From JBMHDW01 sp049889175 (GTDB lineage Bacteria; Pseudomonadota; Gammaproteobacteria; Comchoanobacterales; Comchoanobacteraceae): a DNA stretch of 64,000 nucleotides. Shown piece after piece: positions 47,399 through 55,736 of this stretch. Below the pieces are notes generated by a model that had not been told where the DNA came from, searched no databases, and was given only the letters and a program-made list of their open reading frames with translations. Each line of letters begins with the position of its first letter. Positions within the stretch are counted from its first letter, which is position 1. The translations under genes were made by a program, and so were the position numbers. The stretch spans positions 1-64,000 of the forward strand of contig JBMHDW010000013.1 of assembly GCA_049889175.1 (NCBI GenBank), given 5' to 3'.

Positions 47399-48787
47399 CT
47401 AAGGTGTTTCATCGACACCTTTTGTGACCAATAAAAAGGGCTCAAGAATTGACTCTATTTGAGCCCTTGCATCTTGGACCAATTGAGTATTTGCTTGAGA
47501 TTCTATATTCAAACGTAAAAGAGGCTCTGTATTTGATTGTCGCACGTTAAAACGCCAAGAACCCAAATCAAATGATAGCCCATCAATTGTATTTTTAGTT
47601 TTAGCCTTTTTGGAAAACGCGATATCAATTGCATTCATAGCCTCTTGAGCATTATTTAAGCGATAATTGAGCTCCCCACTGCATGGAAATAAATAACGAT
47701 CTTGGCTAACTATATCCTGAAGAGTGACCTGATGATGTTGCAATAAGTCCACCACCATTAACCATGGGATCATACCACTATCACAATAACCAAAAGCTTT
47801 AAAATAATAATGCGCACTGCTTTCACCACCAAATAAGGCATCATGCTTACGCATGCATGACTTGATAAACGAATGACCACTTTGGTGCATCATACCATGA
47901 CCATTGAATGTTTTAAGCACTCGCTCTGTGCTCCAAATTAAGCGTGGATCATAAACAATAGTTGCACCGGTTTTTTGCATTAGAAACGCCTGTGCTAAAA
48001 GTGCAACCATATAATGACCTTCAACCATTAATCCCTCATGATCAAAGATAAAGCATCGATCAAAATCTCCATCCCAAGCGATACCAATATCCGCTTGATA
48101 TTGCTTAACAGCATCCGCCGTGATTTCTCGATTTTTAGGAATCATTGGATTTGGAATACCCACTGGAAATGAGCCATCAGGTTCATGATGTATTTTAATG
48201 AATGTTACTGGAACCGCCATATCTCTAAACCGCTGTTCTATAGCATCAATAACATGACCTGCAGCGCCATGGCCTGCATTCACTAGAATGCGCATAGGCT
48301 TCCACTGATGAGCCTTAACATAGGTCATTAGGTGATCTATATATTGATTGGTGATATCGTGAGCCATCATTCTAGCATCAGATAATGATGGCAACTCGAA
48401 ACTTTGAATCATTGCCTCAACATCACTTAAACCCGTTTCGTAGCCCATTGCAATACCACCTCGTCGAACGCATTTCATGCCATTGTATTCGATTGGATTG
48501 TGACTGGCCGTAACCTCGACACCTAAATCAACATCCAACACCTGTGATGCAAAGTATACTTCTTCTGAGCCTGTTAAACCCAGATCAACCACCTCAGCAC
48601 CAGCATGGTTCATGCCTCTTGCAAGCGCCAACAAAAGCCCTCTTGATGTTGGCCTAACATCACACCCTAATACAACACGTTTTGCATGATGCAACTTTAC
48701 CAAAGCATAACCTATACGTTCAGCAATTGTTTCGTTTAACTCTTCACCCAATCGACCTCGAATATCATATGCTTTAAAACACGACAT
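47399..48787 (-). CDS. manB: Phosphomannomutase/phosphoglucomutase (ManB/CpsG type)
   Basis: The 462-aa enzyme interconverts hexose 6- and 1-phosphates, feeding GDP-mannose and UDP-glucose synthesis. It starts CFKAYDIRGRLGEELNE as in Escherichia coli CpsG/ManB, with the phosphoserine in TASHNP (Ser95), the metal loop DGDFDR at 239-244, sugar-binding GESS at 321-324 and the phosphate-binding RQSNTEP at 416-422. All active-site loops are intact. GGAG is 4 nt before the ATG. It supplies glucose 1-phosphate to GalU, encoded 8 kb away. Confidence 0.94.
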   Translation of the reverse strand: MSCFKAYDIRGRLGEELNETIAERIGYALVKLHHAKRVVLGCDVRPTSRGLLLALARGMNHAGAEVVDLGLTGSEEVYFASQVLDVDLGVEVTASHNPIEYNGMKCVRRGGIAMGYETGLSDVEAMIQSFELPSLSDARMMAHDITNQYIDHLMTYVKAHQWKPMRILVNAGHGAAGHVIDAIEQRFRDMAVPVTFIKIHHEPDGSFPVGIPNPMIPKNREITADAVKQYQADIGIAWDGDFDRCFIFDHEGLMVEGHYMVALLAQAFLMQKTGATIVYDPRLIWSTERVLKTFNGHGMMHQSGHSFIKSCMRKHDALFGGESSAHYYFKAFGYCDSGMIPWLMVVDLLQHHQVTLQDIVSQDRYLFPCSGELNYRLNNAQEAMNAIDIAFSKKAKTKNTIDGLSFDLGSWRFNVRQSNTEPLLRLNIESQANTQLVQDARAQIESILEPFLLVTKGVDETP

Positions 48788-48828
48788 AACACTCCTTTCA
48801 TTTCTGCCATACTATGTTACACGATTGG

Positions 48829-48857
48829 TTGTAAGTTACAATTCAAAGGACTATAAT
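48829..48857 (+). promoter_or_regulatory. dps: Sigma-70 promoter of dps
   Basis: TTGTAA at 48829-48834, 17-nt spacer and perfect TATAAT at 48852-48857, 26 nt before the ATG. The sequence around the -35 is partly palindromic (ttgtaa-gttacaa), possibly an operator. Confidence 0.6.
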
Positions 48858-48883
48858 GAGTTTTGGATAATTTAGGAGCCTAC

Positions 48884-49312
48884 ATGGACATACGATATAA
48901 TGCAATGCTTCAACTTTTAAGCGACACTTATTACTTACACCAAAAAACACTTTATATTCACTGGAATGTGGATGGTCATCACTTCTTTTCGTTGCACAAA
49001 GCACTTGAAGAGCAATACGATGAGCTTCACTCAGCTATTGATGAAATTGCTGAACGTATCAAGTCTATCGATAGTGGCTATGATGTACATGTTCATCAAA
49101 CCCCAAGCTTTGAACATAAAACACAAAAAGCAGATGCCCACTCAATGATTAGTGACCTCATCAAAAGTCATCAAGCCGTGATTGAAACCATTAAACATGT
49201 TATTAGTAGCTGTTCAAACGACGCTGTCACTGAAGACATGGCCATTGAACGGTTAGCGCAACATGAGAAAACATTATGGATGCTAAAATCTTTTAACGAA
49301 CAAACCTGTTAA
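48884..49312 (+). CDS. dps: Dps-family ferritin-like DNA-protection protein
   Basis: Dps oxidises and stores iron in a 12-subunit shell and protects DNA in stress. The 142-aa protein has HWNVDGHHFFSLHKALEEQYDEL, the ferroxidase-site helix with the paired His, Asp and Glu ligands, and EIAERIKSI. The N-terminus is short and lacks the Lys-rich DNA-binding tail of Escherichia coli Dps, so DNA binding is doubtful. Start 48884 is set by AGGAG 5 nt upstream; an earlier TTG is rejected. The convergent tspO ends 1 nt away. Confidence 0.95.
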   Translation: MDIRYNAMLQLLSDTYYLHQKTLYIHWNVDGHHFFSLHKALEEQYDELHSAIDEIAERIKSIDSGYDVHVHQTPSFEHKTQKADAHSMISDLIKSHQAVIETIKHVISSCSNDAVTEDMAIERLAQHEKTLWMLKSFNEQTC

Positions 49313-49313
49313 T

Positions 49314-49796
49314 CTAAGCATTAAGTAAAATTACAGCAGCATTTAAGTACAATGCGAACCCTAACCAGGCTATGTATGGAAGCCATAACATTGATAGCCA
49401 TAGCCTGGTTTGAATAACTGATAACATTGACATTAAACTTAGCCCTAAGATAACGACTAATAACCCTAACGCTATGTACATTTGGTGAGCAACAAAGAAT
49501 ACAGGGCTCCACATCCAATTACCTATCATTTGTAATACAAAGAAGACTAAAGCCCATTTCATTCCAGACTCATGACGAAGCTCCCATAGCAATCTTGCTA
49601 TAGTTGCTAACAATAAATACAACAACGTCCACACAACTGGAAAAACCCAATTAGGCGGCATGAATGCTGGCTGCTTTAATGTACTATACCAAGACTGATT
49701 ACCTGGAGAAGCCCACAAACCAATTAAGAATGAAGTGAGAACAAATAAGCTTGATAAGAAAATCCACTGCTTATCAAATAACTTTCTGGTTAACAT
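49314..49796 (-). CDS. tspO: TspO/MBR-family membrane protein
   Basis: TspO proteins bind porphyrins and have been linked to tetrapyrrole handling and stress. The 160-aa protein has five membrane helices and the family Trp/Pro pattern WYSTLKQPAFMPPNWVFPVVW after helix 1, with W-rich GNWMWSPVFF in helix 3. ATG at 49796 has GGAG 6 nt upstream; a longer reading to 49886 has no support. Both hemH and dps nearby concern heme or iron. Confidence 0.92.
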   Translation of the reverse strand: MLTRKLFDKQWIFLSSLFVLTSFLIGLWASPGNQSWYSTLKQPAFMPPNWVFPVVWTLLYLLLATIARLLWELRHESGMKWALVFFVLQMIGNWMWSPVFFVAHQMYIALGLLVVILGLSLMSMLSVIQTRLWLSMLWLPYIAWLGFALYLNAAVILLNA

Positions 49797-49891
49797 CTTA
49801 ATCTCCAATCCTAGATATTTTAAGCGTAACGTAGAAGAACTGAAAATGCAAAATATCATACACAAAAACCCTTTTCGGAACATCAATTGAA

Positions 49892-52800
49892 TTAATGCAG
49901 AGATTTTCTTTTTTCAGTGATCTGTTCGGGAGCATGACGCTCGGAGAGGTTATTTAATTCTTCAAGTGTATTTCTAAAAATGTTTTTTAAACTGCTCTCA
50001 CTATTATCTGGCAATTGATGATGAATCTTATCAACATTTTTCTTGTATGTATCCAGATAACCCTGCCAGTTTTTATGATTAATGTCGAGACCTTTAGGAG
50101 AATGTAAACTAATGATTATAGCACACTCTTCTGGTGTTTTTTTAGCATCTTGAACTAAAGTAAAAGTATTTGATATAATTTCACTTAATTCATTGTAGGG
50201 TTGTTGTCTTTCAAATAATTCTTTAGCTTTTTTTTCAAAGTTATGAACGCTTTTGCTTTTCGATTTGGTAGTTTCTTCAGCGAGATACTGAAAATCCGTC
50301 ATCTTATTTAAAGTATTTTCATCGTAAATATCAGCATTTGATTGACCATATTGAGCCGTAATACTTATTTTTTGTAACAGGTGAATAATATCTCCAGCAT
50401 CAAACCCCTTATCATCATTTTCTTTATCTTTAACTACTGCTTTTTTATCTTTAACTACTGCTTTTTTATCATTATCTTCTGCTTTTTTATCATTAACATT
50501 TGTAGTCCATTTTTTAACTTTTGCAGTCCATTCTTTAAGTTGATCTAATAAATTAAGCATTTTCTCTATTGCAAGACTTGAGTTCTCAGGATCTCCATTT
50601 TTGATTTTTTTATCAAAATGTTCCATCTGAGTTTGAATCCAACTACCTAATGGAAATGACTTATTATCTTTTTTCTCTTCTTCAGAGTGAGAGAACATAT
50701 TCAGAATAGTTGATAACAATGACGGATCCTGATCATCTTGTACTGACTCATTATTCCTTAAAGGCAGATCATCCCAGGACTTTGGATTAAAAAGCTGAGG
50801 CATTTTTGCTTTGATACCTTTCCATAAATTTAAAACATCATTATTTAATTGTTCATTAACTTCTTTTTCATCTCCCTCTATACCAACTAAACCATCGTCA
50901 AAAAACATACCCTCTTTACCTGATTTTGCGTTGGAATCAAAACCCCCATGCGAATAATCACTCAAAGTCATAACCTCCTTAAAAGCATCTGATTGTTCAG
51001 CAGAAATATCTCCTTTCATCCTCAAATCATCCAGTATGCGTTGACTATTATCTTTGATATCCAAATCTACAATTTTAAAATCATTAGCACTTAATTTTAT
51101 CTCTAAATTCAATTCATTCATTTGATTAGCGTCAGAAACGCTGGTGTCTTTAAACCCTACTGGCTGATGCTGATTAAAGCATAAAAATTTAGCACCTAAT
51201 TTTATTTTTATAGAAATCTCTCCATCATTGAGTCTTTTAATCTTCATTCTATTTGAAAGAGGTGAAAATGACACTGTTTTATTACTGGCATTTAAAAAAT
51301 TATACTGCCACAAACTGAAACTATTTGAGACATTTTGCCAACAGACCATTTTTATAAAGTTTCTTTGAAAAGGCGTTAAATGATCTTTATCTTCAATGAA
51401 TGTTTTATAGTCTTCATCTAATAACTCATCCTCCCCAATTTCCTGGTTATCATTCTCTGTAATCACCTTTCTATCATTAAAAATAATAGATCTTGCAATA
51501 TCCCTATCATAATTATCTAAAACCTTTTCTCTTCTGATGATTGAACTGATTTTTTCTAATTCAGATGGATTCAATTGATCCACTTTTGTTTCAAAGTCAA
51601 TGCCTGCCTTTTCCATTATTGTCTTAACTTTTTCTGTTGAAGAAGATTTGAAAAAGTCTTCAACCTGAATCTTTATCTTATCCTCACCAAAAACATTAGG
51701 TGGTAAAAAATCTTCATTACCCAATGCTTGGATACATCTATTATATGTTTCTGGTGAACAAACTCTCTGGGTAAAATTGTCTATTTCTTTATCTTTTCCT
51801 TCAAATCCCGCACTCAAAGCACTACCAATAATAAATCTTTGCAAACCATCACTTCCCATAAACTCATCTTGCCATTTGAGTTTAGGATTGAGTATCTTAT
51901 TCTCCCTATGTATTTCATTCATTTTATAAAGAGCCATCACGCATCTTGTTAGATCTTTTGAATATAATGCAACTCTTTTTGCTTCCTCGAAATACTTTGA
52001 CTCGGTATCAATAAAAGTTAATACTTTAGGGTTCTTTTTCACAGCTTTTTTAATAAAATCTACATCATCTTTTAATGATGAATCAAGTTTGAGCCACACA
52101 CTAGGTCGTTGTGATAAAACTGAAAGTATAAATTTCTCATTACTTTTCAATTCATCACCAACAAAATCCCATGCATTATATTGATCCTTAATCGCTGCTA
52201 TTACGACTTGTGTATCATTTTTAAAATCATCACCGGCATACTCTAGTGCTAACCCATTCTGCTTCACCGCTTTTAGTACCATTTCTCTGTCATTTTTTAA
52301 TTTTTCGCTAGCATGTTGCAAGGCTAATCCATTCTGCTCTACTGCCACCAAAACAATTTCACTATTATCTTTGAGATCCGTACTAGCATATTGTAAAGCT
52401 AGTCCATTTTTGTATACAGCATTGTTAACAACTTCAAAATCATTATTTAGTGGTTGTTCTTTCCTGAACAAAAATCCGAATGTTTCACTTCCAGCATGCT
52501 GTAATGCTAAACCATTTTGTGATACCAAACCTAAAAGTGTCTTTCTGTCATTGATTTTCTCTTGAGCATCATCAGTACTAGCAACATCTCTCAAAGAAGC
52601 AGTTTCATCTTTCTTTGTAACAACAACTCCTTTTGTTTTTTTAACCTTAGACTTAATTGATTTTTTTTCTATTTGATTGACTGTACTTTCTTCAACACCC
52701 CCTATATTTTTTTCTTGTTTTAAAGATTGTTTACTTTCTTGAGGCTGTTGTAATTGTTCCTTAATTCTTTTAAATTGACCACTTTTTAAATTATCTTTAT

Positions 52801-53533
52801 TAATATTTGCTTTAATTTCTTCGGCTAAACCTTTAAAACGTGGATTATTTTTGACAACATCATAGGCTAAATCTTTAACAAAACTCTTAATTGATTCAAT
52901 CTTTTTTTCTTCACATTTATATTCTCCAAAAAAACCAATCCAATCACCAAAAATAGCGTGCATACCACAATTACCATCAGCATTGGTTTTGTAAGCTTTT
53001 CCCTTTAGCATTTTTTCCCAATGATTATCATGAATATGTTTTATGTTGATCATTTCAAGCTTTTCGCTATTCATGTACTCAGTAAAAGCACCAACCAATG
53101 TTTGTATTTCTTCATAAGAACTTGATTCATTAACATTAAAATTTTCAGAGAAAAAAAGTGGAAGTTCTTGATTTCGCATAAACATAAACTTTTGGAATAC
53201 TTCTTTTAATAAAGATATTTCCTTTGACAATCTTTGTCTAAATCCCGGTATTTGATCATCATCATCTTTTAAACCTCTAATAATATTATTTATGCTTGCG
53301 ATATCCTTTATACGATCAAAGATATCTTTAGAACTAGATGCTAAACTATTAGGCAGTTTTAGATCTGAATTTACTTGATGAATATAAAGACAAATACCCA
53401 TTGCTGATGACACTATATCTAAATCTGCATCTGTCAACCATTCCGTACCATTGTCAGAGCAAAAAGCGTTTTGCCATAATTCAAAACATTTTCTATCATC
53501 TAAGTTAGTTGTATCAGTTTTCATGAGTAACAC
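49892..53533 (-). CDS. Effector-like 1213-aa protein: OTU-like motif plus DUF4116-like repeats
   Basis: No signal peptide or membrane segment. Residues 184-196 read NADGNCGMHAIFG, matching the OTU cysteine-protease core D-G-N-C with Cys189 as possible nucleophile. Residues 330-510 hold about seven 25-residue helical repeats of the form L-K-x-D-x-x-x-V-x-x-A-V-x-Q-N-G-L-A-L-x-x-A, which I assign to DUF4116-like repeats. A basic linker (about 290-310) and a Lys/Asp low-complexity stretch near 1030 follow. A catalytic His for the OTU domain is not evident within the 150 residues after Cys189. The start (GTG, AGGAGG 3 nt upstream) may instead be ATG 53524. The likeliest role is a translocated deubiquitinase-like effector; this is inference. 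Confidence 0.75.
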   Translation of the reverse strand: MLLMKTDTTNLDDRKCFELWQNAFCSDNGTEWLTDADLDIVSSAMGICLYIHQVNSDLKLPNSLASSSKDIFDRIKDIASINNIIRGLKDDDDQIPGFRQRLSKEISLLKEVFQKFMFMRNQELPLFFSENFNVNESSSYEEIQTLVGAFTEYMNSEKLEMINIKHIHDNHWEKMLKGKAYKTNADGNCGMHAIFGDWIGFFGEYKCEEKKIESIKSFVKDLAYDVVKNNPRFKGLAEEIKANINKDNLKSGQFKRIKEQLQQPQESKQSLKQEKNIGGVEESTVNQIEKKSIKSKVKKTKGVVVTKKDETASLRDVASTDDAQEKINDRKTLLGLVSQNGLALQHAGSETFGFLFRKEQPLNNDFEVVNNAVYKNGLALQYASTDLKDNSEIVLVAVEQNGLALQHASEKLKNDREMVLKAVKQNGLALEYAGDDFKNDTQVVIAAIKDQYNAWDFVGDELKSNEKFILSVLSQRPSVWLKLDSSLKDDVDFIKKAVKKNPKVLTFIDTESKYFEEAKRVALYSKDLTRCVMALYKMNEIHRENKILNPKLKWQDEFMGSDGLQRFIIGSALSAGFEGKDKEIDNFTQRVCSPETYNRCIQALGNEDFLPPNVFGEDKIKIQVEDFFKSSSTEKVKTIMEKAGIDFETKVDQLNPSELEKISSIIRREKVLDNYDRDIARSIIFNDRKVITENDNQEIGEDELLDEDYKTFIEDKDHLTPFQRNFIKMVCWQNVSNSFSLWQYNFLNASNKTVSFSPLSNRMKIKRLNDGEISIKIKLGAKFLCFNQHQPVGFKDTSVSDANQMNELNLEIKLSANDFKIVDLDIKDNSQRILDDLRMKGDISAEQSDAFKEVMTLSDYSHGGFDSNAKSGKEGMFFDDGLVGIEGDEKEVNEQLNNDVLNLWKGIKAKMPQLFNPKSWDDLPLRNNESVQDDQDPSLLSTILNMFSHSEEEKKDNKSFPLGSWIQTQMEHFDKKIKNGDPENSSLAIEKMLNLLDQLKEWTAKVKKWTTNVNDKKAEDNDKKAVVKDKKAVVKDKENDDKGFDAGDIIHLLQKISITAQYGQSNADIYDENTLNKMTDFQYLAEETTKSKSKSVHNFEKKAKELFERQQPYNELSEIISNTFTLVQDAKKTPEECAIIISLHSPKGLDINHKNWQGYLDTYKKNVDKIHHQLPDNSESSLKNIFRNTLEELNNLSERHAPEQITEKRKSLH
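50419..50502 (-). repeat. 21-bp tandem repeat inside the OTU/DUF4116 gene
   Basis: Four 21-bp units (core ttttttatctttaactactg) encode a repeated KKAVVKD heptad; the two middle units on the plus strand are identical and the outer ones differ by a few bases. Likely a slippage-prone linker. Confidence 0.75.
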
Positions 53534-53595
53534 TTTCCTCCTAGAAAACTATATAGACCAAATAATCAATATTGGCATGAATTAAAACACCTAAA

Positions 53596-55137
53596 TTAGA
53601 GGTGCTCACCACCATTTGTTTTTTCTAAGCCTTTATTTGTTTTAACCTTATTTGGATCTGTATTTTCTTTTAATTGACCTGTAACTTTTACTAAAGTGTT
53701 CGTCTTAGCTTTTAAATTATTGTGACTTACTTTCACACCATCCCATTCTTTTTTCAATGACACTTCATGGTGTTGACCTTGTTGTTTTACACTTGTGGAT
53801 AAAGCATTCTTTCTATTCTCAAGTACGGAATTAAAGTTATCCTCTAATTCTTTTTTGAATGCATCATTAACCGAATTAATCCTTAATCTAGACAGCGCTT
53901 GATCAAATGGCGTCTGACCCTCTTTTGGAATCAATTCACTATAAAGCTCAAAAACACATGAGAAGCTGTGTTCATCAGAATCTTTAATAACCTCCTTCAA
54001 TTCTGTAGACTGATCATGTGTTACCCCTCTTTTGGGTGATAATGCAATCCTTTCTGCATAAGCTAAGTTTCTATTTCCTTTAAATAAAATATTTCTTTTT
54101 ATAGTTGATTCTTTATCTTTTTGACCATACCTAAATGCAAAACATGCATTTTTCTCAAATAACTGTCTTTGACTATTCTTTTGTGGCATTTCAATGAGTC
54201 GCTTACAAATGATCTCTAAATCATCTTTAGACAGGTTTGTGATATTATCTAATGTAAGCTTTGAAATGTAATCACCAAAATGCCCATCGTCTAACATTCC
54301 CAATAATGTTCTATCAATAGTTCCATTTTTTTCAAACAACCGTTTAAATACAGGATCTTTAAGTCCACTGACCGATAATCTCTGAATATTTGGTTCAAAT
54401 TGACTAAGCTTTTCAATCGTTAGATCTTGATCCAAAACCAATACATCTGCCTGAACAACATTATTTTTTTCATCCAAAACATAAGATATTCTATTTATAT
54501 CATCAGGTGATTCTGATATCAATAAACCCATTTTTGATTGAATAAAATCCCGATCATAATTTTTAGTCTTAGATTTCGGAAATAAAAAAGAAAATACACC
54601 GAAAATCCATAGCAATGTATTTCGTAATGGATATTTTTTGGCATATGCTCTTTTAGCTTTTCGCTCGGCCACCTCGAGTACTACATCAGTTAACGAGCCA
54701 TCAAGGTTAAATCGTTGCTTTAATCTTTCAAAAACCTTAATCTGGTATTTTTTTTCAAGTTTTATATTGTCAGAATCAGCATCTAAATTAAAGATTACTT
54801 CCATTATATCAAAAACAATCTGATTTTTATTTGTCAGGGTAAAACCGTTTTTAATCGACTGAATTATATTGTTAACATAAATATCATTTTCGTCAAATTG
54901 ATGTCCATCATTTGAGCTTTGTATTAAAGCATCCAGCCTTTCTTTAACACTGTCTAAACCTGATTGATCATCAGCATTATATTTCTTAGAAAGCTTTGTT
55001 TCAAAGTAAAATTTGTCTTCACTGGGATCATACTGATAAGATTCAATAATGCGGCTAAAATCGCCTTGATTCGCATATTGTTTGAATAGCTTTACCCTTT
55101 CTTCATACGGTATTTGTCTATTTCGACCTGGTGTCAT
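53596..55137 (-). CDS. Unknown 513-aa protein next to the OTU-like gene
   Basis: I recognise no family. It is highly charged with one hydrophobic stretch at about residues 172-187 (LRNTLLWIFGVFSFLF) flanked by basic residues (KRAYAKKYP and PKSKTK), so it may dip into a membrane. The C-terminal 80 residues are Lys/Asn/Thr-rich and probably disordered. No signal peptide. GGAGG lies 3 nt before the ATG. It lies 62 nt upstream of the 1213-aa gene, same strand and similar composition; the two are likely cotranscribed and may be secreted by the same route. Confidence 0.75.
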   Translation of the reverse strand: MTPGRNRQIPYEERVKLFKQYANQGDFSRIIESYQYDPSEDKFYFETKLSKKYNADDQSGLDSVKERLDALIQSSNDGHQFDENDIYVNNIIQSIKNGFTLTNKNQIVFDIMEVIFNLDADSDNIKLEKKYQIKVFERLKQRFNLDGSLTDVVLEVAERKAKRAYAKKYPLRNTLLWIFGVFSFLFPKSKTKNYDRDFIQSKMGLLISESPDDINRISYVLDEKNNVVQADVLVLDQDLTIEKLSQFEPNIQRLSVSGLKDPVFKRLFEKNGTIDRTLLGMLDDGHFGDYISKLTLDNITNLSKDDLEIICKRLIEMPQKNSQRQLFEKNACFAFRYGQKDKESTIKRNILFKGNRNLAYAERIALSPKRGVTHDQSTELKEVIKDSDEHSFSCVFELYSELIPKEGQTPFDQALSRLRINSVNDAFKKELEDNFNSVLENRKNALSTSVKQQGQHHEVSLKKEWDGVKVSHNNLKAKTNTLVKVTGQLKENTDPNKVKTNKGLEKTNGGEHL

Positions 55138-55190
55138 AACCCTCCTTTTTTCTTCTTATAGGTTATTTTTTGAATAAATGCTGGAAATTT

Positions 55191-55643
55191 TTATGATAAA
55201 GGACACATTGGTATACGTCTAATTAAATCATCAGAATCCAAATCTTCACACTGACCCACACATTCTCTGATGACTGTCACTGAAGCACCCTTTAAACACA
55301 AGCATTGATATAGCTCATTGGTACACTGATCCTCACGATTGTAACAGAAAGCAGGCGTATTAATGGTGGCTAACCACCGACAACGATCATGATTATCTTC
55401 ATTATTCATACACGCTGAATAGGCCAACTGATATTGATAAGCTCGCCGAAGTGAGCAAAGCTCGTATTTTGAAGATTCTAGATCAACACAGCGATTATAA
55501 TCCCTCTGACATTGCAAGGTCATTAGCTCTTGTGACCGTTGATCAACTTCCTGATCAAATGATACCGCATATTGATAACGGTACTGAGGACCACACCCCA
55601 CCAAAAACGTCGCTAAAAATAGACAAATAAACCGTTGATACAT
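55191..55643 (-). CDS. Cysteine-rich lipoprotein, 150 aa
   Basis: Lipoprotein signal MYQRFICLFLATFLVGC with lipobox LVGC. The mature chain has twelve further Cys spaced mainly 4-12 residues apart (for example CQRDYNRCVDL, LYQCLCL, CVGQCEDL), an even number suitable for six disulfides in the periplasm. No known family. The start at 55643 follows a GGA; an upstream in-frame extension to 55679 lacks a ribosome site and would bury the signal peptide. Confidence 0.75.
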   Translation of the reverse strand: MYQRFICLFLATFLVGCGPQYRYQYAVSFDQEVDQRSQELMTLQCQRDYNRCVDLESSKYELCSLRRAYQYQLAYSACMNNEDNHDRCRWLATINTPAFCYNREDQCTNELYQCLCLKGASVTVIRECVGQCEDLDSDDLIRRIPMCPLS

Positions 55644-55736
55644 TCCACATCCATGATTGTTTTTAATAGTATGAATCATTTGCCCGTAAATGACAATATT
55701 CTTATAAAATGGTTTATTTTTTCGTTCAAATAGGCT

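Noticed and set aside
48863..48883. dps starting at TTG 48863
   Set aside because: The AGGAG ribosome site lies inside this extension and points to the ATG at 48884.
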